Shown piece after piece: positions 1-6,953 of a DNA stretch of 13,100 nucleotides. Source of the stretch: Cuniculiplasma sp. GTDB lineage: Archaea; Thermoplasmatota; Thermoplasmata; Thermoplasmatales; Thermoplasmataceae. The stretch's first letter is position 1, and every line of letters begins with the position of its first letter. A model generated the notes under the pieces. The model was not told where the DNA came from. It saw only the letters and a program-made list of their open reading frames with translations, and searched no databases. Made by a program: the position numbers and the translations under genes. The stretch spans positions 1 through 13,100 of the forward strand of contig JAGDXN010000016.1 in NCBI GenBank assembly GCA_023256455.1, read 5' to 3'.

Positions 1-38
1 TATCTGTTAGAGAATAGGACTTGCTTATAGCTCTAAAT

Positions 39-112
39 GGGGCTGACCGGATTCGAACCGGTGACCTCCCGGTTATCAGCCGGGTGCTCCAACCATGCTA
101 AGCTACAGCCCC
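39..112 (-). tRNA. tRNA-Ile (anticodon GAT)
   Basis: Read on the minus strand, the 74 nt form a full cloverleaf. The acceptor stem is GGGGCTG pairing with CAGCCCC (7 bp). The D arm contains TAGC...GGTTGG, the anticodon stem is CCCGG/CCGGG around loop CTGATAA (anticodon GAT), and the T arm has GGTTCGAATCC. The anticodon reads ATC/ATT isoleucine codons. No intron is visible, and the 3' CCA is not encoded because the acceptor stem is followed by ATTTAG, so CCA must be added after transcription, as is usual in many archaea. The gene is divergent from the lipA operon. Confidence 0.96.
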
Positions 113-137
113 TAAGTCAATCTGCATTTTTCATAAA

Positions 138-147
138 GTAATAAAAG
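138..147 (-). promoter_or_regulatory. TATA-like box for tRNA-Ile
   Basis: On the minus strand this reads CTTTTATTAC, centred about 30 nt upstream of the mature tRNA 5' end, the position expected for an archaeal TATA box serving a short 5' leader. A second AT-rich candidate, CTTTATGA, lies at 131-138. This is a positional and compositional call only. Confidence 0.4.
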
Positions 148-220
148 TTTCGAAATGATCTAAAAAATATTAATGAAAACGTCTCCCATATTTCCATGTA
201 ATCTTTGTTAAAAATAACCC

Positions 221-230
221 TTATAAAAAG
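221..230 (+). promoter_or_regulatory. TATA box for the lipA operon
   Basis: TTATAAAAAG is preceded by an A-rich stretch that could act as a BRE. It lies about 40 nt before the GTG start of lipA, giving an mRNA start near 250 and a leader of roughly 15 nt. A second candidate, GTATATATTG at 241-250, would give a nearly leaderless message. No Shine-Dalgarno site precedes the GTG, which fits either case. The 154-base gap holding these boxes is shared with the divergent tRNA and shows no gene. Confidence 0.45.
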
Positions 231-266
231 AGATAATTTAGTATATATTGAAAAAATGTAACCTCA

Positions 267-1136
267 GTGATTAATAGACCGGATTATGTAAAAGTTAAAC
301 TTCCTGGTGGAGAAAATTACAACACCATAAACAGCATAATGAGAAGTGGTTCTCTCCACACAGTTTGTGAAGAGGCCAGATGCCCCAATCTATCAGAATG
401 CTGGGATTCCGGTACAGCAACCTTCATGATCCTCGGGAAGAACTGTTCAAGGGGATGCAGATTCTGTTCGGTAACCCATGGAAATATGGAACCCCTTGAT
501 CCACTGGAGCCCATTAAGGTAAGAGAATCAGTGGAGAAAATGGGCCTCAAATATGCCGTCATAACATCGGTCGATCGGGATGACCTCCCGGACATGGGTG
601 CAGCCCATTACTCAAAAACCATAGGTGAAGTTAAAAAGATCAACGTTCTGGTGGAAGCCCTGATTCCAGATTTCCAGGGAAAGGAAGAACTGATCGATAT
701 TGTTCTTCAAAACCCACCTGACGTTCTGGCACACAACGTTGAAACTGTCAGGAGACTGACACCAGTAATAAGAGATGGAAGGGCAGGATATGATCAATCC
801 TTAAAAGTACTGAAATACGTTAAGGAAAAAATCCCATCCATCACGACAAAATCCTCCATAATGCTTGGTCATGGAGAAAGTGATGATGAGGTTGAGGAAA
901 CCATGGAGGATCTGATTTCTGTGGGCGTGGATATTCTTACCATAGGCCAGTATCTCAGGCCTTCAAGAAAGCAGATTCCAGTTACAGAATATTCCTCAAT
1001 GGAGAGATTTAAAAAACTTGAAACCATGGGATATAAAAAGGGCTTTAAATTCGTGGCATCAGGTCCACTGGTAAGGACATCTTACCATGCCTTTGAAGGT
1101 TGGGCCATGAAAAATATTACGCTAAATTCGAGGTGA
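267..1136 (+). CDS. lipA: Lipoyl synthase (radical SAM)
   Basis: Inserts two sulfurs into protein-bound octanoyl groups to make lipoyl-lysine, using S-adenosylmethionine and two [4Fe-4S] clusters. The 289 residues are normal for LipA. The auxiliary-cluster motif CX4CX5C is at Cys34, Cys39 and Cys45 (CEEARCPNLSEC). The radical-SAM CX3CX2C motif is at Cys60, Cys64 and Cys67. The C-terminal RTSYHA supplies the conserved serine (Ser272) that ligates the auxiliary cluster. The N-terminal KLPGGENY matches the family, so the GTG at 267 is a sensible start and no ATG competes. It is the first gene of the operon whose E2 subunit carries its substrate lysine. Its last codon and stop (AGG TGA) form the ribosome-binding site of the next gene. 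Confidence 0.95.
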   Translation: MINRPDYVKVKLPGGENYNTINSIMRSGSLHTVCEEARCPNLSECWDSGTATFMILGKNCSRGCRFCSVTHGNMEPLDPLEPIKVRESVEKMGLKYAVITSVDRDDLPDMGAAHYSKTIGEVKKINVLVEALIPDFQGKEELIDIVLQNPPDVLAHNVETVRRLTPVIRDGRAGYDQSLKVLKYVKEKIPSITTKSSIMLGHGESDDEVEETMEDLISVGVDILTIGQYLRPSRKQIPVTEYSSMERFKKLETMGYKKGFKFVASGPLVRTSYHAFEGWAMKNITLNSR

Positions 1137-1143
1137 GTAGGTT

Positions 1144-2136
1144 ATGGATGAAAAAGAGATGTTTGTAAATGCATACAGGACCATGGTTCTTGCAAGAACC
1201 CTGGACAAGAAGATTGTGACAGCTCAGAGGCAGGGAAGGGTAGGATTCTACACTCCCACAATGGGACAGGAGGCACTCCAGGTTGGAATGTCCATGGCAC
1301 TTGAAAAGGATGATCTCATATACGAATATTACAGGGATGTTCCTTTCATGCTCCACAGAGGAGTTCCAGTGGAAACACTCATTGACCAGATAATGGGAAA
1401 CAGCATGGACAATGAAAAGGGAAGACAGATGCCTTCACATTACAGTGCGAAGGAATACAACTTCATGTCTGTCCAGAGTCCTGTGGCAACCAACCTACCC
1501 CTGGCAGCTGGAGCAGCATATGCCATTAAATACAGAAAGAAAAAGAATATTGTTGTGACAACATTCGGTGACGGTTCCACGTCAACACCTGATTTCCACG
1601 CAGCAATGAATATGGCAGCTGTATTTGATCTGCCCGTAGTATTCCTCTGCGAGAACAACAAATGGGCCATATCCCTTCCTGTGGAAAAGCAGACAAAGGT
1701 GGAAATATGGAAGAAGGCAGAGGCCTATGGAATGAGGGGACTCAAAGTGGATGGAAACGATCTCTTTGCAATGTATGAAGTTGCAAAGGCTGAGGTGGAA
1801 AAAACAAGAAATACAGGGGAGCCGGTTCTTATTGAAGCGGTAAGTTACAGGATGGGGCCCCATTCAACTTCAGATGATCCTTCAAAATACAGAACAGATA
1901 CAATTCCGGAAGGATCTGAGGGCGATCCCATAGTTATTGCAGAAAAGAAACTGAAAGAAAAAGGATATATTGATGATGCCCAGATCGAGAAGATCAAAAA
2001 TGAGGCAAAGGAGCTTGTGGACAGAAAGTTTGAGGAGAGGGAAAAGGTTCCGCCTCCAAAGCCAGAAACAATGTTCCAGGACGTTTATGAAAATTCTAAT
2101 TGGATTATTGAAGAGGAAAAGGGTGATATACTGTGA
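1144..2136 (+). CDS. 2-oxoacid dehydrogenase E1 component, alpha subunit (branched-chain type)
   Basis: Half of the alpha2beta2 thiamine-diphosphate decarboxylase that decarboxylates a 2-oxoacid and passes the acyl group to lipoyl-E2. It has 330 residues, typical for E1 alpha. The ThDP motif begins at GDG (142-144) and ends at Asn171-Asn172 (LCENNKWAIS). The conserved active-site loop YRMGPHSTSDDPSKYR spans 235-250 and includes His240 and the serines that are phosphorylated in mitochondrial relatives. The wording of this loop (HSTSDDPSKYR) favours the branched-chain 2-oxoacid group over strict pyruvate E1, and the homologous Thermoplasma complex is reported to act on branched-chain 2-oxoacids. 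The ATG is preceded by GAGGTGA at 1130-1136 with 7 nt spacing. The stop overlaps the GTG start of the beta subunit (GTGA). Substrate assignment is inference. Confidence 0.93.
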   Translation: MDEKEMFVNAYRTMVLARTLDKKIVTAQRQGRVGFYTPTMGQEALQVGMSMALEKDDLIYEYYRDVPFMLHRGVPVETLIDQIMGNSMDNEKGRQMPSHYSAKEYNFMSVQSPVATNLPLAAGAAYAIKYRKKKNIVVTTFGDGSTSTPDFHAAMNMAAVFDLPVVFLCENNKWAISLPVEKQTKVEIWKKAEAYGMRGLKVDGNDLFAMYEVAKAEVEKTRNTGEPVLIEAVSYRMGPHSTSDDPSKYRTDTIPEGSEGDPIVIAEKKLKEKGYIDDAQIEKIKNEAKELVDRKFEEREKVPPPKPETMFQDVYENSNWIIEEEKGDIL

Positions 2137-3107
2137 GTTCAAAACAATTAAACATGGTTCAGGCCATCAATTCAACGCTTGATTCCTTTATGGCCAGGGA
2201 TGATTCCATAATCCTCCTTGGAGAGGATATTGGAAAGGATGGAGGAGTTTTCAGGGTAACCGATGGCCTTCAGGCAAAATACGGTACAGAAAGAGTGATA
2301 GATACACCCCTTGTGGAGCTTGGTATTGTTGGAATGGCCATAGGAATGGCTGTGAGCGGCCTCAGGCCAGTACCGGAAATACAGTTCCAGGACTTTATAT
2401 TCACCGCCTTTGATCAATTGGTGAATCAGGCTGCAAAGATGAGATACAGAAGTGGAGGAAGTTACAACGTTCCCATGGTCCTCAGGACACCATATGGAGG
2501 AGGAATTAAGGGTGGTCTCTATCATGCCCAGAGTGGAGAGGCATACTTTGCCCATACTGCTGGTCTTACAGTTATATCGCCATCAAACCCCTATGATGCA
2601 AAGGGTCTCCTGTCTGCAAGCCTGAAATATAATGATCCCATAATATTCCTGGAACCAAAAAGACTCTACAGGAGCATGAAGAATGATGTCCCTGATGAGG
2701 ATTATGAAGTTCCCATAGGAAAGGCTTCCCTTGTCCATGAAGGTGACGATCTTACATTCGTGACCTATGGATCCATGGTTCCCCTTGTCCTGAATACAGT
2801 TTCAAAGAACAATCTGAATGCAGACGTTATAGATCTGAGAACAATAATGCCCTATGATGGGGAAACCATTTTGAATTCAGTAAAGAAGACAGGTAAGGTT
2901 ATAATTGTGCATGAAGCACCAAGAACTCTAGGCATGGGTGCCGAAATATCTGCATTCATTGCAGAGAGGGCAATAGATTACCTCATGGGCCCAATCCTGA
3001 GGGTTACAGGGCCGGATACACCTTTCCCTTACAGGCTTGAGGACTACTATATGCCCAATGAGACAAGAATACTGAAGGCTGTGAGAAAGCTTCAGGAATA
3101 CAGGTGA
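2133..3107 (+). CDS. 2-oxoacid dehydrogenase E1 component, beta subunit
   Basis: The beta subunit completes the E1 active site. Its 324 residues match the family. Visible landmarks are LLGEDIGKDGGVFRVT near residues 28-43, the ThDP-activating glutamate in VELGIVG (Glu62), and the GGGIKGGLYHAQSGEAYFAH segment (122-141) with His131. The GTG start at 2133 overlaps the E1 alpha stop by four bases (GTGA). GGTGAT at 2122-2127, five bases before it, supports this start over the in-frame ATG at 2154. The protein ends in Arg (AGG), and AGG-TGA-T at its 3' end is the ribosome-binding site for E2. Overlapping frames suggest coupled translation with alpha, fitting the 1:1 subunit ratio. Confidence 0.94.
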   Translation: MSSKQLNMVQAINSTLDSFMARDDSIILLGEDIGKDGGVFRVTDGLQAKYGTERVIDTPLVELGIVGMAIGMAVSGLRPVPEIQFQDFIFTAFDQLVNQAAKMRYRSGGSYNVPMVLRTPYGGGIKGGLYHAQSGEAYFAHTAGLTVISPSNPYDAKGLLSASLKYNDPIIFLEPKRLYRSMKNDVPDEDYEVPIGKASLVHEGDDLTFVTYGSMVPLVLNTVSKNNLNADVIDLRTIMPYDGETILNSVKKTGKVIIVHEAPRTLGMGAEISAFIAERAIDYLMGPILRVTGPDTPFPYRLEDYYMPNETRILKAVRKLQEYR

Positions 3108-3112
3108 TAGAA

Positions 3113-4456
3113 ATGTTTAAATTTAAGTTACCAGATATTGGAGAGGGAGTTACCGAAGGCGAAATCATAAAATGGCTCGTTAAGGAAGGTGACACCGTAA
3201 AGAAAGATCAGGAGATGGTTGAAATAATGACCGATAAGGTCAATATAAGCATACCATCCCCTGTTGAAGGTAAAGTGCTGAAAATCCTCTACCAGGAAGG
3301 AAATGTGGTTCAGGTCGGAAAGGAAATTATAGAGATAGACGATGGAAAGGAAACTGTTCAGGAATCAGAAGTGCCTTCCAAAGAGGAACAAAAACCTGAA
3401 AAGGAAGTTAAGGTGGAAAGCGGAGTTGATAAAAAAATGACAGAAGGAGGAGATGAGAGGAGAGTTCTTGCATCACCCACAATAAGAAGAATTGCAAAGG
3501 AAAGGGGTATAGATCTGGATCAGGTTAAACCTACAGGTCCAAATGGAAGGATTACCATAGAGGATCTTGACAGGACAGAGAGGGAACTGAAAGAAGCAGA
3601 GGAAATGAAAAAAGCAGGAATATCAGCAACAAAACCTGTCAATCCAGCCCAGGCTTCTGCAGAAAAGCCAAAGGCTGAAGCTGCACCCGCACAGCCCACA
3701 GTTCAGGCACAGCCACCAAAGAATGAAAATGCAGCTGAAATAAAACCTCAGGCCCCAGAAGAGGTAAAGATAAAGAGTACTGAAGGAGATCAGACATTCG
3801 AGCCCAGAGGTCTTAGAAGGCTCATATTTGAGAAGATGACAAAATCAAAGCAGCTCATGCCTCACTTCATGGTTGCAGAAACTGTTGATATTTCAAAGAT
3901 TGTGTCCACCATGAATGACCTTAAGGAAAAAGGTTCAAAGGTAACTCTGACACCATTCTTTGTTAAGGCAGTAGCAGTTGCACTGACAGATTTTCCCAAA
4001 TTCAATGCCCATTATGATGAGGCTGGCAAGAAATATATTTTCAAGAAGAATATAAATATAGGAGTTGCCATCGACACCCCTGATGGTTTGACAGTTGCAG
4101 TGGTCAGGAATGCCATTGATAAATCGGTTGTGCAGATATCTGAAGAGATTGCAGAACTTGCAAAGAAAGCTAGGGAAAACAAACTCACATTGCAGGATGT
4201 ACAGGATTCCACCTTTACGGTAAGCAATGTGGGAAGCATAGGAGGGATCCTTTCAACGCCCATAATCAATTATCCTGAGGTTGCCATTATGGCTGTACAC
4301 AGGATGTTGAATGAAGCTGATGGAATGAATGCGAAAAACATAATGTATATATCCCTGTCATGTGATCACAGACTCATAGATGGGGCTGATGCAGCCAGAT
4401 TCATAACAAAAGTAAAGGGATATCTTCAGGACCCCATTTCATTCCTTATAAGGTGA
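3113..4456 (+). CDS. Dihydrolipoamide acyltransferase (E2) of the 2-oxoacid dehydrogenase complex
   Basis: Structural core of the complex; transfers the acyl group from lipoyl-lysine to CoA. With the ATG at 3113 it has 447 residues. There is one lipoyl domain (about 1-77) with attachment Lys42 in MTDKVNISIPSP. A peripheral subunit-binding domain lies at about 117-153 (LASPTIRRIAKERGIDL), followed by an Ala/Pro/Lys/Glu-rich flexible linker (about 160-228). The catalytic domain (about 230-447) carries the HRLIDG motif, with His419 and Asp423. An upstream in-frame GTG at 3104 overlaps the E1 beta stop, but the GGTGAT site (3103-3108) sits inside that extension and four bases before the ATG, and E2 proteins normally begin near MFKFKLPDIGEG, so I chose 3113. 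The single lipoyl domain resembles archaeal and Gram-positive E2s. Confidence 0.93.
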   Translation: MFKFKLPDIGEGVTEGEIIKWLVKEGDTVKKDQEMVEIMTDKVNISIPSPVEGKVLKILYQEGNVVQVGKEIIEIDDGKETVQESEVPSKEEQKPEKEVKVESGVDKKMTEGGDERRVLASPTIRRIAKERGIDLDQVKPTGPNGRITIEDLDRTERELKEAEEMKKAGISATKPVNPAQASAEKPKAEAAPAQPTVQAQPPKNENAAEIKPQAPEEVKIKSTEGDQTFEPRGLRRLIFEKMTKSKQLMPHFMVAETVDISKIVSTMNDLKEKGSKVTLTPFFVKAVAVALTDFPKFNAHYDEAGKKYIFKKNINIGVAIDTPDGLTVAVVRNAIDKSVVQISEEIAELAKKARENKLTLQDVQDSTFTVSNVGSIGGILSTPIINYPEVAIMAVHRMLNEADGMNAKNIMYISLSCDHRLIDGADAARFITKVKGYLQDPISFLIR

Positions 4457-4463
4457 GAAAAAG

Positions 4464-5783
4464 GTGAAATTTGACGCAATAATAATAGGAGGAGGACCGG
4501 GAGGCTATTCAACTGCAATAAGGCTTGGCCAGAGAGGAAAATCAGTTCTTCTTGTGGAGAAGAACAAGATCGGTGGGGAATGTCTCAACTACGGATGCAT
4601 TCCATCCAAGGCCCTTATTGAAATGGCCAACAACCTCGGATATTTAAAATCCCTGCCGGGAGTAAGAATCAGTTATAACATTGATATGACACAATGGCAG
4701 AACTGGAAATGGACCATGATAAACAGGCTTGTTTCCGGTATTGAAACGCTGTGCAGAGTATACGGCGTAAAGATTATTACAGGCGAGGCTGTAATTCAGG
4801 ATAAGCAGCACGTTCAGGTTGGAAGTGAAGTCCACCAGTGCGATAATCTTGTAATTGCAACAGGATCTTCACCTGTACAGATCCCAACATTCAAGGATGT
4901 GATGTATAACAGGGAAATACTTGATGTCAAGACTGTTCCAAAGGATCTCATAATCATCGGCGGCGGATACATAGGTGTGGAACTTGGAACCGCATTCGCA
5001 AAACTGGGTTCACAGGTAACCATTATTGAAATGCTCCCCAACATATTATCAGGAATAGATCCTGAACTTGTCAAGCCCGCTGAGAGAAAGATGAAGGAAC
5101 TTGGAATAAGGGTAATGCTTTCAGCCAAGGTGGCATCTGTTGAAAAGAGGGACAGATACTATGTAAGAATGGAATCCGGTGCAAATCTATCTGCAGATGC
5201 TGTTGTTGTAACTGTGGGAAGAAAGCCAAACACAGATGGCTTTGGCCTGGAAAACCTCAAACTTGAAATGGATGGGCCCTTCATAAAGACTGACAAGAGG
5301 AAGATGACAAGCGAAACCAATGTTTACGCAGTTGGTGATGTATCAGGTGGACCCATGCTGGCGCACAAGGCCTTCTATGAGGGTGAAGTTGTGGCAGATA
5401 ACATCGCAGGCAAGAAATCAACCATTGATTATTACGCAATGCCAATTGTAGTCTTCTCAGATCCAGAAATTGCATATACGGGAGAGAAGGGCGATAAGGC
5501 CACAAGATATCCTCTGGCTGCAAATGGAAGGAGCCAGGGTCTGAACAGCTCGCAGGGTTTCTATTCCATATACTATGCCGAAGATGGAACAGTTACAGGT
5601 GCGGGAATTGCAGCACCACACGCATCAGAAATGATATCCGAACTTTCTCTGGCGGTTGAGGCTGGACTGAATGTACAGGATATCGGTGCAACCATACATC
5701 CTCACCCAACCATATCTGAGGGTATAGAGGAATCGGCACAGATAGCCTATGACAAACCCCTTCACTTCAAGCCAATTAATTGA
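4464..5783 (+). CDS. lpdA: Dihydrolipoamide dehydrogenase (E3)
   Basis: FAD enzyme that reoxidises dihydrolipoyl-E2 and reduces NAD+. The FAD motif GGGPGG is at 9-14. The redox disulfide CLNYGC is Cys40/Cys45. The NAD motif IIGGGYIGVELG is near 164-175, and the second FAD strand is TNVYAVGDV. The catalytic His-Glu pair lies in HPHPTISEG (His414, Glu419). It has 439 residues, shorter than the usual 460-475; most of the loss is in the interface domain after DPEIAYTG, where a surface loop is reduced. It starts at GTG (MKFDAIIIGGG), six bases after the GGTGAG made by the E2 stop region (4452-4457). Its last 35 bases overlap lipB. Placement after E2 assigns it to this complex. Confidence 0.95.
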   Translation: MKFDAIIIGGGPGGYSTAIRLGQRGKSVLLVEKNKIGGECLNYGCIPSKALIEMANNLGYLKSLPGVRISYNIDMTQWQNWKWTMINRLVSGIETLCRVYGVKIITGEAVIQDKQHVQVGSEVHQCDNLVIATGSSPVQIPTFKDVMYNREILDVKTVPKDLIIIGGGYIGVELGTAFAKLGSQVTIIEMLPNILSGIDPELVKPAERKMKELGIRVMLSAKVASVEKRDRYYVRMESGANLSADAVVVTVGRKPNTDGFGLENLKLEMDGPFIKTDKRKMTSETNVYAVGDVSGGPMLAHKAFYEGEVVADNIAGKKSTIDYYAMPIVVFSDPEIAYTGEKGDKATRYPLAANGRSQGLNSSQGFYSIYYAEDGTVTGAGIAAPHASEMISELSLAVEAGLNVQDIGATIHPHPTISEGIEESAQIAYDKPLHFKPIN

Positions 5784-6402
5784 TCTTGGCATTAAAAACT
5801 ATGAAAATACCCTCCTTTTTCAGAGAAAGATCCATTCCCTGAGAAGGGATAATAAAATTCCTGATACTTTTATTATGGTGGAACATTCTCCAGGCATCTA
5901 CACCATAGGAAGAAATTCCAAAAGGGAAAATTTTCCTGGAATTAATCCCATTGTGGTTGAAAGGGGAGGAGATGTCACCTATCATGGTCCCGGGCAGGTA
6001 ATATTATATCCCGTTGTACGGGTATTTGAACAGTATAACAGCATGGACATTCCCCTTTTTGTGAAAAACATGGAGAGCATTATAACGGATGCTCTGGAAA
6101 ACATGGGATTTAAAACACATTTTGGAGATGAGCCGGGCATATGGGTTTCAAACTCCCCTGAGGGTGACAGGAAGGTATGCTCCGTAGGGATGAAAATAAG
6201 GGAAGGCGTTTCATTCCATGGAATATCAATCAACTACAGCAAAGAGGTACTGCAGGGTTTCATGAAGATCCGCCCATGCGGTCTTGATCCTCAGATAATG
6301 GGATATCTGGGCGTGGAAAAAGGAGAAGTTGTTAAAAATATAGTTCAATCAATTGAAAAAAGATATGAAAAACTGGAAATTAAAAAGGAAGATGATTTTT
6401 AA
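5749..6402 (+). CDS. lipB: Lipoyl(octanoyl) transferase
   Basis: Attaches octanoate from a carrier thioester to the target lysine of the E2 lipoyl domain, giving the substrate of LipA. It has 217 residues, normal for LipB. RGGDVTYHGPGQVILYPV (72-89) is the family signature. The catalytic dyad is present: Lys142 in RKVCSVGMKI and Cys177 in IRPCGLDP, with SFHGISIN (155-162) between them. Cys plus Lys separates LipB from lipoate-protein ligase LplA. The ATG lies inside lpdA with a 35 bp overlap; no usable in-frame start follows and no GGTGA site precedes it, so translation probably depends on coupling to lpdA. The acyl donor is uncertain because archaea generally lack fatty acid synthase and acyl carrier protein. 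Confidence 0.92.
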   Translation: MTNPFTSSQLIDLGIKNYENTLLFQRKIHSLRRDNKIPDTFIMVEHSPGIYTIGRNSKRENFPGINPIVVERGGDVTYHGPGQVILYPVVRVFEQYNSMDIPLFVKNMESIITDALENMGFKTHFGDEPGIWVSNSPEGDRKVCSVGMKIREGVSFHGISINYSKEVLQGFMKIRPCGLDPQIMGYLGVEKGEVVKNIVQSIEKRYEKLEIKKEDDF

Positions 6403-6839
6403 TCCAGTTCCGCCTCGTCAGGGATGATTGCACCACCAATTAATCCACCAATTGCAGGTATTGCAGTTCCTTCAACTATTATGGCAATGATTGAATGGAG
6501 TGGATCGGAACCCCTGATGGATGCCCTTTCCTGATAATATACGTTTACAATTTGATGGACAAGGTAAAAGTTTCCCGTATAGGATGTTATGGTTGTTATG
6601 GTTGATGGCAATATATAATAGGAAACCTCAATAATGGCAATGGAAAGAATAAGGCCTCCGATCAAACCTGCGACCAGACCTCTCAACTTTCCTCTTGCAA
6701 TTAATCCTCCAAAAAGGCCTGAAATTATCCAGCCTGCTCCCAGTATGGGGCCCATAATCAGCAATGAAAGAAATGTAGCCAGAACACCTATTCCAATGTT
6801 CCCCGAGTGCCTCTGGTCATTGAAAAGTTTTTTTCTCAT
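6399..6839 (-). CDS. Small Gly-rich membrane protein, DUF5518-like
   Basis: Unknown function. The 146 residues contain three hydrophobic stretches: about 15-48 (one long or two short helices), 54-78 and 116-139. Each is rich in small-residue GG/GxxxG packing motifs (VAGLIGGLI, AIGGLIGGAI). The soluble part at about 85-113 contains NVYYQERASIRGSDP. The N-terminus is basic (MRKK) and the C-terminus acidic (DEAELD), suggesting an inside-positive amino end. The GGL-ARGKLRG-AGLIGG pattern resembles the archaeal DUF5518 family; this is recalled similarity, not a search result. A TATA box about 25 nt upstream and no ribosome-binding site suggest a leaderless message. It converges on lipB, sharing four bases of stop codon (TTAA). 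Confidence 0.75.
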   Translation of the reverse strand: MRKKLFNDQRHSGNIGIGVLATFLSLLIMGPILGAGWIISGLFGGLIARGKLRGLVAGLIGGLILSIAIIEVSYYILPSTITTITSYTGNFYLVHQIVNVYYQERASIRGSDPLHSIIAIIVEGTAIPAIGGLIGGAIIPDEAELD

Positions 6840-6858
6840 ATTTGATTAATGAAAAGTG

Positions 6859-6868
6859 CATATATTAA
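6859..6868 (-). promoter_or_regulatory. TATA box for the DUF5518-like gene
   Basis: On the minus strand this reads TTAATATATG, centred 25 nt before the ATG at 6839. That spacing puts the transcription start at or next to the start codon, so the mRNA is predicted to be leaderless. Confidence 0.5.
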
Positions 6869-6913
6869 TTTTTATTGCAGCTATGAAAAGAATTGATTAT
6901 ATCTGCAAAGACA

Positions 6914-6931
6914 ATAAAAAAAATAATAATT
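6914..6931 (+). promoter_or_regulatory. AT-rich promoter element for thiD
   Basis: An uninterrupted A/T tract (ATAAAAAAAATAATAATT) ends 22 nt before the thiD ATG. No Shine-Dalgarno site lies between (TTGAAATT precedes the ATG), consistent with a leaderless or very short-leader transcript. The exact TATA position inside the tract cannot be fixed. Confidence 0.4.
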
Positions 6932-6953
6932 AACCCACCGGGCATTTGAAATT

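Noticed and set aside
2172..2555. Minus-strand open frame of 127 codons
   Set aside because: It is antisense to E1 beta within conserved coding sequence; the translation resembles no known protein.
3104..3112. Three-codon longer E2 starting at GTG 3104
   Set aside because: The GGTGAT ribosome-binding site would lie inside the coding sequence, and E2 proteins normally begin at the ATG-encoded MFKFKLPDIGEG. It remains a possible annotation alternative.
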